Shown here piece after piece: positions 1 to 5,532 of a stretch of 5,693 nt of DNA. Source of the DNA: Sulfurimonadaceae bacterium (GTDB taxonomy: Bacteria > Campylobacterota > Campylobacteria > Campylobacterales > Sulfurimonadaceae). Positions within the stretch are counted from its first letter, which is position 1. Each line of letters begins with the position of its first letter. The notes beneath the pieces were generated by a model. It was given only the letters and a program-made list of their open reading frames with translations. It was not told the origin of the DNA and did not search any database. The translations under genes were made by a program, and so were the position numbers. Location of the stretch: assembly GCA_028685945.1 (NCBI GenBank), contig JAQUCZ010000088.1, positions 1 to 5,693 of the forward strand, written 5' to 3'.

Positions 1-30
1 CCCTCGGAGATGGATGCACCGTTAGTGTAA
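1..30 (+). CDS. 3' end of an upstream gene, possibly phosphoglycerate mutase (gpmI)
   Basis: The first ten codons of the window read PSEMDAPLV followed by TAA in one plus-strand frame. The rest of the gene lies outside the window. The short tail resembles the C-terminus of cofactor-independent phosphoglycerate mutases, which often end in a P-x-E-M-(D/T)-x-x-L-(I/V) pattern just after the last helix. A pgm gene also neighbours fabG in Campylobacter as I recall it. Nine residues are too few to prove homology, so the identity is an inference. The stop lies 40 nt before fabG with no obvious terminator between them, so fabG may be co-transcribed with this gene. Confidence 0.4.
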   Translation, partial: PSEMDAPLV

Positions 31-70
31 CATGACAAAGAAATAATCAATTTAATAATAAAGGAACAAA

Positions 71-817
71 ATGAAATTTAGCGGAACAAACGTATTGGTA
101 ACAGGTTCGAGTCGCGGTATCGGCGCAGAGATTGCAAAAGTATTGGCGGGATACGGTTTAAAAGTATGGATCAACTACAGAAGCGGCGCGGCTGAAGCAG
201 ATAAAGTAAAAGAAGCGATCGAAGCAGCAGGCGGTAGAGCCGCAGTGATCGGTTTTGACGTAAGCAACGAAGATGCTTTCGTCGATGCGATTAAAACGAT
301 CGTCGATTGCGACGGGGAACTTTCTTACCTTGTTAATAATGCAGGAATCACGAACGATAAACTTGCACTCCGTATGAAGACGGAGGATTTTATGAGCGTG
401 ATCAATGCGAATTTGACCTCTTGTTTTGTGGGGTGCCGCGAAGCAATGAAGGTGATGCGCAAGAAAAAATTCGGCTCGGTGGTCAATATAGCCTCTATCG
501 TAGGTGAAACGGGCAATGCAGGGCAAACAAACTACTCTGCAAGTAAAGGCGGGGTGATCGCGATGAGCAAAAGTTTTGCGCTCGAAGCGGCAACGAGCGG
601 CATCCGCTACAATACTATCACCCCGGGCTTTATTGCAACCGAGATGACCGATGTTTTAAGCGATGAGATAAAAGAGAGTTTTACTTCAAAAATCCCGATG
701 GGACGTTTCGGAAATGCGGCAGAAGTAGCCGAAGCAACGGCATTTTTGCTTTCGGATCATTCAAGCTACATCACGGGCGAAACCCTCAAAGTCAACGGCG
801 GGATGAATATGGCATAA
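71..817 (+). CDS. fabG: 3-oxoacyl-[acyl-carrier-protein] reductase FabG
   Basis: This enzyme catalyses the NADPH-dependent reduction of 3-oxoacyl-ACP to 3-hydroxyacyl-ACP, the first reductive step of each type II fatty acid elongation cycle, in the cytosol. The 248-residue protein has the normal length of this short-chain dehydrogenase/reductase family. Visible motifs are the Rossmann dinucleotide-binding loop TGSSRGIG at residues 11-18, NNAG at 89-92, the catalytic tetrad N114, S142, Y155 and K159 (YSASK), and the PGFI stretch at 185-188 followed by T190 in the cofactor-binding region. A ribosome binding site, AAGGA, lies at 61-65, five bases before the ATG. The next genes, acpP and fabF, encode its substrate carrier and the preceding enzyme of the cycle, which supports FabG over another SDR. 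Other SDRs share these motifs, but length and context make the call secure. Confidence 0.96.
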   Translation: MKFSGTNVLVTGSSRGIGAEIAKVLAGYGLKVWINYRSGAAEADKVKEAIEAAGGRAAVIGFDVSNEDAFVDAIKTIVDCDGELSYLVNNAGITNDKLALRMKTEDFMSVINANLTSCFVGCREAMKVMRKKKFGSVVNIASIVGETGNAGQTNYSASKGGVIAMSKSFALEAATSGIRYNTITPGFIATEMTDVLSDEIKESFTSKIPMGRFGNAAEVAEATAFLLSDHSSYITGETLKVNGGMNMA

Positions 818-834
818 GAGATTTTTCTCTTATG
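813..834 (+). other. Perfect hairpin overlapping the fabG stop codon
   Basis: The arms CATAAGAGA (813-821) and TCTCTTATG (826-834) pair perfectly over 9 bp around a TTTT loop. The left arm contains the fabG stop codon TAA (815-817). The stem is AT-rich and is followed by TAACAACCC rather than a T tract, so it is not a classical intrinsic terminator. It could protect a 3' end, weakly attenuate transcription between fabG and acpP, or be incidental. The structure is seen directly; any function is inferred. Confidence 0.45.
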
Positions 835-895
835 TAACAACCCTCTCAACCCTTTAGCTATTTTCCCTTGCTTTTCACATAACTTAAGTTAATTA

Positions 896-904
896 TGCTA
901 CAAT
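896..904 (+). promoter_or_regulatory. Probable acpP promoter (extended -10)
   Basis: The sequence TGCTACAAT holds a -10 hexamer, TACAAT (899-904), preceded by a TG dinucleotide one base upstream (896-897), the extended -10 form. No good -35 hexamer sits at the usual 16-18 base spacing. A T-rich stretch (861-875) lies upstream instead, as is usual for housekeeping sigma factor promoters in Campylobacterota. Transcription would begin near position 910, giving a leader of roughly 28 nt before the acpP ATG. It would let acpP be expressed independently of fabG. Confidence 0.6.
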
Positions 905-937
905 TACGAGATTTTATACTTAAATACAGGAGCTATA

Positions 938-1165
938 ATGGCACTTTTGGATGATATTAAAGAAGTAGTAGTTGAGCAATTAAGCGTTAACCCGGACGAA
1001 GTAAAAGAGGACTCTAAATTCGTTGAGGACTTAGGTGCTGATAGCCTTGATGTTGTTGAACTAGTAATGGCTTTAGAAGAAAAATTCGATATCGAAATTC
1101 CTGACGATGAAGCAGAGAAAATTCAAACTGTGAAAGATGTAGTAAACTACATCGAAAGCAAATAG
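938..1165 (+). CDS. acpP: Acyl carrier protein
   Basis: AcpP is the small acidic carrier that holds growing acyl chains on a 4'-phosphopantetheine arm during fatty acid synthesis and delivers them to phospholipid and lipid A synthesis. The 75-residue protein is of normal length (about 75-80). The attachment site is the DSL motif at residues 35-37, with S36 the modified serine, inside the conserved helix II region GADSLDVVELVMALEEKF. It is strongly acidic, as expected. A ribosome binding site, AGGAG (928-932), stands five bases before the ATG. The gene sits between fabG and fabF, the order typical of Campylobacterota. By hand count it is about 36% GC (83 of 228 bases), clearly AT-richer than parts of fabF that I sampled, and it has its own promoter and downstream hairpin. 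All this fits a very highly expressed gene. Confidence 0.98.
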   Translation: MALLDDIKEVVVEQLSVNPDEVKEDSKFVEDLGADSLDVVELVMALEEKFDIEIPDDEAEKIQTVKDVVNYIESK

Positions 1166-1181
1166 TCGTAATTTGAGATAA

Positions 1182-1217
1182 ATTTTTACCGAAGTGCGCT
1201 TCGGTAAAAATATTTTT
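1182..1217 (+). terminator. Terminator-like hairpin after acpP
   Basis: A perfect 13-bp stem is formed by 1182-1194 and 1199-1211 around the loop TGCG. Its core is ACCGAAG pairing with CTTCGGT, extended by A/T pairs. It is followed by ATTTTT (1212-1217), giving the stem plus U-tract layout of an intrinsic terminator. It begins 16 nt after the acpP stop codon. Since fabF follows in the same direction, it probably ends most acpP transcripts and lets a fraction read through into fabF and accA. On the opposite strand the trailing T tract is poorer, so a plus-strand role is more likely. Confidence 0.7.
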
Positions 1218-1280
1218 AACAATAAGCTTGCAGGCTGATTTTTAAAAGTATTTTATATATTTTTTTTAGGAGAATATTGA

Positions 1281-2498
1281 ATGAGAAGAGTCGTAGTTAC
1301 CGGTATAGGCATGATCAATGCGGTTGGAAATGATAAAGAGAGTTCTTTTAAAGCGATTTGCAACGGTGAGTGCGGTATAGACACCATCACTCTTTTTGAT
1401 CCGAGTAACTACAGCGTAACGATAGCGGGAGAGGTAAAAAACTTCGACCCCGAAAGCGTTATGGATGCAAAAGAGGTGAAAAAAGCAGATCGCTTTATCC
1501 ATTTGGGTCTTAAAGCGGCGCAAGAAGCGATGCAAGATGCGGCTATCCCCGAAGGGACGGATATGGAGCGTTTTGGGATCAGTGCAGGTTCGGGTATCGG
1601 CGGATTGCCGGCTATCGAGAGAAACTCGATTATTATCGAAACAAAAGGTCCAAGAAGAATCTCCCCTTTCTTTATCCCTTCGGCACTCGTAAACATGCTC
1701 GGCGGATTCGTATCGATCGAGCACGGTACCAAGGGACCAAACCTATCAAGCGTTACTGCTTGTGCGGCAGGGACACATGCCATCAACGAAGCCGTTAAAA
1801 CGATTATGTGCGGCGGAGCGGATAAAATGCTCGTCGTAACGGCAGAATCGGCAGTGACGGGTGCAGGCGTAGGGGGATTTGCTTCTATGAAAGCACTCTC
1901 GACTCGTAACGACGATCCTAAAAAAGCTTCCCGTCCGTTTGACGCAGAGCGTGACGGGTTCGTCATGGGCGAGGGTGCGGCTGCACTTGTATTGGAAACA
2001 TACGAAGATGCGGTTGCACGCGGTGCGCATATTTATGCTGAGATCGCAGGCTTCGGCGAGAGCGGCGATGCGAACCATATCACCACTCCGAGCCTTGACG
2101 GTCCGGCACGCGCTATGAAAGCGGCATACGCAATGGCGGGCAAACCTAAACTTGATTACGTAAATGCACACGGTACGAGTACGCCGATCAACGACAAAAA
2201 CGAAACGGCAGCGTTAAAAGATTTGCTCGGCGGTAAAGAAAACTGCCCGCCGATGAGCTCTATCAAAGGGCAAATCGGTCACTGCCTCGGTGCCGCAGGG
2301 GGAATTGAAGCGGTCGTATGTTTAATGGCGATGCGTGATAGTATCATTCCTCCGACAATCAACTATGAAAACCCCGACGAGAACTGCGATCTCGATTATG
2401 TTCCAAACGTAGCGAGAAAAGCGGAACTGAGCGTGGTAATGAGTAACTCTTTCGGTTTCGGTGGGACAAACGGCGTTGTTATCTTCAAAAAAGTCTAA
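1281..2498 (+). CDS. fabF: 3-oxoacyl-[acyl-carrier-protein] synthase II (FabF)
   Basis: FabF condenses malonyl-ACP with acyl-ACP by decarboxylative Claisen condensation, extending the chain by two carbons. The 405-residue protein has the two-half thiolase fold and the normal length of KAS II enzymes. The Cys-His-His triad is present: C161 in TACAAGTHA, H297 in NAHGTST and H334 in KGQIGHCLGAAG, with the supporting lysine K329. The gatekeeper region near the C-terminus, NSFGFGGTN (389-397), includes the phenylalanine F393 expected at the acyl pocket. AGGAG (1268-1272) lies eight bases before the ATG. It follows the acpP hairpin by about 64 nt and is followed by accA after 14 nt. An AT-rich stretch at 1241-1267 might contain a separate promoter, but no clear -10 can be chosen. 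FabF rather than FabB is favoured by sequence, length and location. Confidence 0.97.
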   Translation: MRRVVVTGIGMINAVGNDKESSFKAICNGECGIDTITLFDPSNYSVTIAGEVKNFDPESVMDAKEVKKADRFIHLGLKAAQEAMQDAAIPEGTDMERFGISAGSGIGGLPAIERNSIIIETKGPRRISPFFIPSALVNMLGGFVSIEHGTKGPNLSSVTACAAGTHAINEAVKTIMCGGADKMLVVTAESAVTGAGVGGFASMKALSTRNDDPKKASRPFDAERDGFVMGEGAAALVLETYEDAVARGAHIYAEIAGFGESGDANHITTPSLDGPARAMKAAYAMAGKPKLDYVNAHGTSTPINDKNETAALKDLLGGKENCPPMSSIKGQIGHCLGAAGGIEAVVCLMAMRDSIIPPTINYENPDENCDLDYVPNVARKAELSVVMSNSFGFGGTNGVVIFKKV

Positions 2499-2501
2499 AC
2501 G

Positions 2502-2507
2502 AAGGAA
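2502..2507 (+). promoter_or_regulatory. Ribosome binding site that fixes the TTG start of accA
   Basis: AAGGAA at 2502-2507 sits five bases upstream of a TTG codon at 2513. The next in-frame ATG is at residue 73 of the protein (LIMRDK), too far inside the conserved AccA domain to be the start. The site therefore supports initiation at TTG. Confidence 0.75.
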
Positions 2508-2512
2508 CGACG

Positions 2513-3448
2513 TTGGCTACCTACTTAGATTTTGAACAAAAAATAAAAAACATCCAAGAAGATATCGTGGCTGCACAGGTGCGCCACGATACACATGCGG
2601 TTGAAATTCTGCAAAAATCATTGGAAAAAGAGGTTGCTAAAACCTACAAAAACCTCTCTCCTTACCAAAAACTTCAGTTGGCACGTCACCAAGACCGCCC
2701 TTATGCTATCGATTATATCAATCTTATTATGCGTGACAAGTACGAGATTCACGGAGATAGACACTTTAGCGACGATGCGGCTATCGTATGTTTTATGGGG
2801 TATATCGGCGGCGAAAAAGTGATGGTAATCGGAGAGCAAAAAGGGCGCGGTACCAAAAACAAGCTCAGAAGAAACTTCGGTATGCCCCATCCAGAGGGGT
2901 ATAGAAAAGCGCTTCGTGCGGCAAAACTTGCCGAAAAATTCAACATGCCTCTTTTGATGCTCATCGACACTCCGGGTGCGTATCCTGGTCTGGGTGCCGA
3001 AGAGCGCAACCAAAGCGAAGCGATCGCTAGAAACCTTTTGGAACTCTCCCAGCTTGATACCCAGACAATCTCCGTCGTTATCGGCGAAGGGGGAAGCGGA
3101 GGTGCGCTTGCTATCGGTGTTGCCGATAGACTTGCCATGATGCGCTACTCCGTATTTAGCGTTATCTCTCCCGAGGGGTGCTCGGCTATTTTATGGAACG
3201 ACCCTGCAAAAGCGGAAGCTGCAACCAATGCTATGAAAATCACAAGTGAAGACCTTAAAGAGTTGGGTCTTATCGATGCGGTGATCGACGAACCGCTTAT
3301 CGGAGCTCATAGAGATAAAGAGGGAAGTGCAAAAGCGCTTGCCGATTATTTTCTCAACGAACTTGCCGCATTGCGCGCTATGAGTGCGCAGGAGCGCATG
3401 GATGCACGCTACCAAAAACTTGTAGGCGTAGGTGCTTTTTCGGAGTAA
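2513..3448 (+). CDS. accA: Acetyl-CoA carboxylase carboxyltransferase subunit alpha
   Basis: AccA is the alpha half of the carboxyltransferase of acetyl-CoA carboxylase. With AccD it moves the carboxyl group from carboxybiotin on AccB to acetyl-CoA, forming malonyl-CoA, the committed step of fatty acid synthesis. The 311-residue protein is near the usual 312-320. An N-terminal helical region (about 1-60) precedes the crotonase-fold domain. Family motifs are GDRHFSDD (81-88), GEQKGRGTK (107-115), NFGMPHPEGYRKAL (121-134), DTPGAYPG (152-159), the glycine-rich GEGGSGGALAIGV (191-203) and ISPEGCSAILW (218-228). Position 108 is Glu where E. coli has His in GHQKGR; I recall the same in Campylobacter, so it is probably lineage-typical. 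The start codon is TTG. The gene lies 14 nt after fabF and is surely co-transcribed with it. accD, accB and accC are not in the window. Confidence 0.97.
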   Translation: MATYLDFEQKIKNIQEDIVAAQVRHDTHAVEILQKSLEKEVAKTYKNLSPYQKLQLARHQDRPYAIDYINLIMRDKYEIHGDRHFSDDAAIVCFMGYIGGEKVMVIGEQKGRGTKNKLRRNFGMPHPEGYRKALRAAKLAEKFNMPLLMLIDTPGAYPGLGAEERNQSEAIARNLLELSQLDTQTISVVIGEGGSGGALAIGVADRLAMMRYSVFSVISPEGCSAILWNDPAKAEAATNAMKITSEDLKELGLIDAVIDEPLIGAHRDKEGSAKALADYFLNELAALRAMSAQERMDARYQKLVGVGAFSE

Positions 3449-3459
3449 TCACTCCGAAA
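3438..3459. terminator. Hairpin shared by the convergent accA and exonuclease gene ends
   Basis: TTTCGGAGT (3438-3446) and ACTCCGAAA (3451-3459) form a perfect 9-bp stem around AATC. The accA stop TAA is 3446-3448 and the minus-strand exonuclease gene stop TGA is 3449-3451, so the two stops abut and fall in and beside the loop. On the plus strand the stem is followed by TATTTT, a modest U tract suited to ending accA transcripts. On the minus strand it is followed by AAGCACC, which is not U-rich, so termination in that direction is less certain. Confidence 0.6.
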
Positions 3460-4261
3460 TATTTTCCTCTTCTCCGCAGCATATTTGCGGATCGAATTTT
3501 GGGCGTTTAAGTCTTTTTCCCTCTTTTGAAAACCGTATAAGTTCTTCCACCGTTTTTACGTTTGTATCAAGATGTTGCAACGATAAGATAAAAAGTTTGT
3601 AGGTGGTCATAACGTCCGACATTGCCCTGTGGTGGGTTGCTTCGGGGTGCAGATCAAAGGCGCTGTTAAGATAAGAAAGGGCGTAGCGGTAAGATTCTAG
3701 GGTTCTCTCGGCAAGTGCCAAAGAGCAAAGCGTGCGATTTAGCAGGGGTTCTAGCCCGATCTTTTGCATACTTTGGGAGATGAATTTAAAATCGAATTTG
3801 ACGTCGTGTGCTACGAAAACGGAGTCTGCCAAAAAGATTTTAAACTTGTGAAGCACCTCGTTAAGCGGCGGAGCATCTTTGGTATCCGCTACGCTGATCC
3901 CCGTAATTTGCGTAATATGCTCGTTGATTTGGCTACATGCCACGAGAGATTCGAATTTGTCGATAATAGCGCCGTTTTGCACCTTTACCGCTGCTATCTC
4001 TATGATCTGGTGTTTGTCGATTTTAGAGCCGTTGGTCTCGATATCTACGATACAAAAAACAGCTTCTTCAATAGGGAGAAACTTTGTTTGAAAGAAAAAC
4101 AACCCCTCTTTTTTTACGATCTCCAATCCTTGTGCATGCCAAAGCTCAAGACTCAAGTCGATATCCTCTTTGAGCTGCTTTTTAAGCGTTTCGAGAGCTA
4201 AACCGCTTGTTGCAAGTTTAGAGATACTTTTTTGGTCGAGGCGGAGATTGCTATCGGGCAT
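3449..4261 (-). CDS. dnaQ: DnaQ-type 3'-5' exonuclease (DNA polymerase III epsilon-like)
   Basis: This is a DEDDh-family 3'-5' exonuclease, probably proofreading for DNA polymerase III or acting in DNA repair. All active-site residues are visible: Exo I D73 and E75 in VDIETNG, Exo II D157 in VAHDVKFDFKF, and Exo IIIe H211 and D216 in HHRAMSDV. The 270 residues exceed the roughly 170 of a bare exonuclease domain. About 65 residues precede it, helical in character around 14-50 and unrecognised, and a basic tail follows (KEGKRLKRPKF, 247-257), with two cysteines at 261-262. There is no polymerase or GIY-YIG domain. The first 11 nt overlap the end of trpF, and the ribosome binding site is weak, so translation is probably coupled. 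In Campylobacter jejuni a dnaQ gene also follows rpe, as I recall, which supports the symbol. The exonuclease class is sure; the epsilon role is less so. Confidence 0.85.
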   Translation of the reverse strand: MPDSNLRLDQKSISKLATSGLALETLKKQLKEDIDLSLELWHAQGLEIVKKEGLFFFQTKFLPIEEAVFCIVDIETNGSKIDKHQIIEIAAVKVQNGAIIDKFESLVACSQINEHITQITGISVADTKDAPPLNEVLHKFKIFLADSVFVAHDVKFDFKFISQSMQKIGLEPLLNRTLCSLALAERTLESYRYALSYLNSAFDLHPEATHHRAMSDVMTTYKLFILSLQHLDTNVKTVEELIRFSKEGKRLKRPKFDPQICCGEEENISE

Positions 4262-4835
4262 GCGCGATAAACTCTCTTACTTTTTGCTTCTCTTTTTTCC
4301 CGTAAGAAAGCTCAACGCCGCTGCTGACGTCTACGCCGTAAAAACCGTATTTTTTAACGGATGCGACGTTTTTTGGGGTAAGCCCGCCCGCTAGGATAAT
4401 TTTAGAGCAGTCGATCCCCTCGAACCATTCGATATTCAGGCGCTTTCCCGAACCTCCGTAGGCTTCGCAATAGGCATCTACGAGTCTGTATTCCTGCGCA
4501 TAAAGCAAAACATCTTCGGGCTTTTGCGCCCTGATTACTTTAAGATAAGGCACTTGCAGGGCACCGAAAAAAGCCTCGTCTGCTTCAAAATGGATCTGCG
4601 CCAAAGTTGCACTCGCCTCTTGGCATGTAGCATTGATAAACTCGGGAGTTTCGTTGACGAATAAAGCTACTTTTTCAATGAACGGCGGCAATTGCTTGAT
4701 GATGGCATGTGCCTCTTTGGGGGCTATGTAGCGAGGGGAGGGTTTGTAAAAAACGAAACCGAGCGCGTCGGCTCCCGCATCGATCGCAATCATGGCATCT
4801 TCATAAGAGGTGATGCCGCAGATTTTGACTCTCAT
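4251..4835 (-). CDS. trpF: N-(5'-phosphoribosyl)anthranilate isomerase
   Basis: TrpF catalyses the Amadori rearrangement of phosphoribosylanthranilate to the carboxyphenylamino-deoxyribulose phosphate, the third step of tryptophan synthesis from chorismate. The 194-residue protein is a complete single (beta/alpha)8 barrel of usual length. Motifs in order are KICGIT (4-9) with catalytic C6, GFVFYKPSPRYI (26-37), D120 in LVDAY as the probable acid catalyst, GGSGKRLNIEW (127-137), the phosphate-binding LAGGLTP (148-154) and GVDVSSGVE (167-175). The usual QLHG(D/E)E segment is here QIHFEADE (80-87), which lacks the glycine; this is a variation, not evidence of loss of function. Its ATG overlaps the rpe stop in the ATGA form (4832-4835), and its end overlaps the exonuclease gene by 11 nt. 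No other tryptophan gene is present, so the gene is separated from any trp operon. Confidence 0.95.
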   Translation of the reverse strand: MRVKICGITSYEDAMIAIDAGADALGFVFYKPSPRYIAPKEAHAIIKQLPPFIEKVALFVNETPEFINATCQEASATLAQIHFEADEAFFGALQVPYLKVIRAQKPEDVLLYAQEYRLVDAYCEAYGGSGKRLNIEWFEGIDCSKIILAGGLTPKNVASVKKYGFYGVDVSSGVELSYGKKEKQKVREFIAHAR

Positions 4836-5473
4836 ACCTGCAGGCTCTTGATCGCTTCTTGTTTGCTTGGATGGTTAAAAACATAACTTCCCGCAACGAC
4901 GATATCGACACCTACCTCTTTGAGAAGCATGACGTTTTTATCGCTTACCCCTCCGTCAACCTCAATGAGGCAGTTCGGATTGAGGCGGTTGCGCATCTCA
5001 TTCAGGCGTGCTGCTTTTGGAATAACGCTCTCGATAAAACTCTGCCCTCCAAAACCGGGATTGACGCTCATCAAAAGCACCATATCGAGGTCTTGAAGCA
5101 AAAATTCGATCGATTCGGGCGGGGTGTGCGGGTTAAGCACGATAGCGGGTTTGATCCCCAAAGAGCGAATTTTTTGGATCAAACGGTGGGGGTGCTTCTC
5201 CTCTTCGATATGAAACGAGATATACTCGGGTTTAAGAGGTGCGAAAAGTTCGACGAAAAAAGTGTTGTTTTCTACCATGAGATGGACATCGAGAGGTTTC
5301 GTTGCAGCTTTTGCAATGGCGCTTACGACGACGGGTCCGATGGTGAGGTTGGGGACGAAATGCCCGTCCATTACGTCTACGTGAACCAGATCGCAACCCG
5401 CTTCGCAGATGGCTTTGACGTCACGCTCTAAGTTTCCAAAATCTGCAGATAATACGCTGGGAGCTACAAGCAT
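4832..5473 (-). CDS. rpe: Ribulose-phosphate 3-epimerase
   Basis: Rpe interconverts D-ribulose 5-phosphate and D-xylulose 5-phosphate in the pentose phosphate pathway and, in autotrophs with that route, the Calvin cycle. It is a metal-dependent (beta/alpha)8 barrel. The 213-residue protein is slightly short of the common 215-225. Conserved elements are APSVLSADF (4-12), HVDVMDGHFVPN (31-42) with metal ligand H31 and catalytic D33, DVHLMV (62-67) with H64, MSVNPGFGGQ (135-144) with the flexible phosphate loop, and EVDGGV (171-176) with catalytic D173. A strong ribosome binding site, AAGGA (complement of 5479-5483), stands five bases before the ATG. It is the first gene of a tightly overlapping rpe-trpF-dnaQ run. 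Upstream lies the end of another same-strand gene after 59 nt. All catalytic residues are present. Confidence 0.97.
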   Translation of the reverse strand: MLVAPSVLSADFGNLERDVKAICEAGCDLVHVDVMDGHFVPNLTIGPVVVSAIAKAATKPLDVHLMVENNTFFVELFAPLKPEYISFHIEEEKHPHRLIQKIRSLGIKPAIVLNPHTPPESIEFLLQDLDMVLLMSVNPGFGGQSFIESVIPKAARLNEMRNRLNPNCLIEVDGGVSDKNVMLLKEVGVDIVVAGSYVFNHPSKQEAIKSLQV

Positions 5474-5501
5474 CTCTTTCCTTCAAGCAATTTTTGAGCG
5501 A

Positions 5502-5507
5502 ATTTTA
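5502..5507 (-). promoter_or_regulatory. Possible -10 element upstream of rpe
   Basis: On the minus strand the short gap before rpe reads GCTGTAAAATTCGC. TAAAAT is a fair -10 hexamer and would place a start about 20 nt before the rpe ATG. There is no convincing -35 box. The upstream gene runs in the same direction only 59 nt away, so read-through from it is an alternative. The match rests on one AT-rich hexamer and may be chance. Confidence 0.3.
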
Positions 5508-5532
5508 CAGCTTTCTTATTAAGAACTCCCTT

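Noticed and set aside
50..60. TTTAATAATA considered as a -10 element for fabG.
   Set aside because: Transcription would begin almost on the ribosome binding site, and the AT-rich text gives no extended -10 TG; read-through from the gene ending at 30 is simpler.
158..526. Minus-strand frames of 122 and 63 codons opposite fabG.
   Set aside because: They are fully inside fabG, without promoter or ribosome binding site evidence and with no recognisable protein features.
1225..1243. AGCTTGCAGGCT followed by GATTTTT, considered as a second terminator before fabF.
   Set aside because: Only about three consecutive base pairs can form (AGC with GCT), too weak for a terminator; the T run is part of a generally AT-rich leader.
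1241..1267. AT-rich TATTTTATATAT stretch considered as a fabF promoter.
   Set aside because: Several overlapping -10-like hexamers fit equally well, and most would start transcription at or inside the ribosome binding site, so no single promoter can be supported.
1409..1966. A 185-codon open frame on the minus strand opposite fabF, and two others at 1266-1724 and 1746-2171.
   Set aside because: They lie wholly or almost wholly against fabF, which is complete with all catalytic residues. Their products are low-complexity or rich in Cys, Arg and Ser, with no family motif, and no ribosome binding site was evident.
3764..4201. A 145-codon plus-strand frame opposite the exonuclease gene, with smaller ones nearby at 3879-4091 and 4170-4394.
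   Set aside because: They mirror the coding sense of the exonuclease and trpF genes, which have all expected motifs. The frames carry no domain signal.
4859..5431. A 190-codon plus-strand frame opposite rpe.
   Set aside because: Rpe on the other strand is intact and fully conserved; the antisense product has no recognisable motif and is explained by the codon bias of rpe.
5515..5527. TTCTTAATAAGAA-like palindrome between the upstream partial gene and rpe, considered as a terminator or operator.
   Set aside because: The stem is only 5 bp of A/T-rich pairs with a tiny loop and no following T tract, and is expected by chance in an AT-rich spacer.
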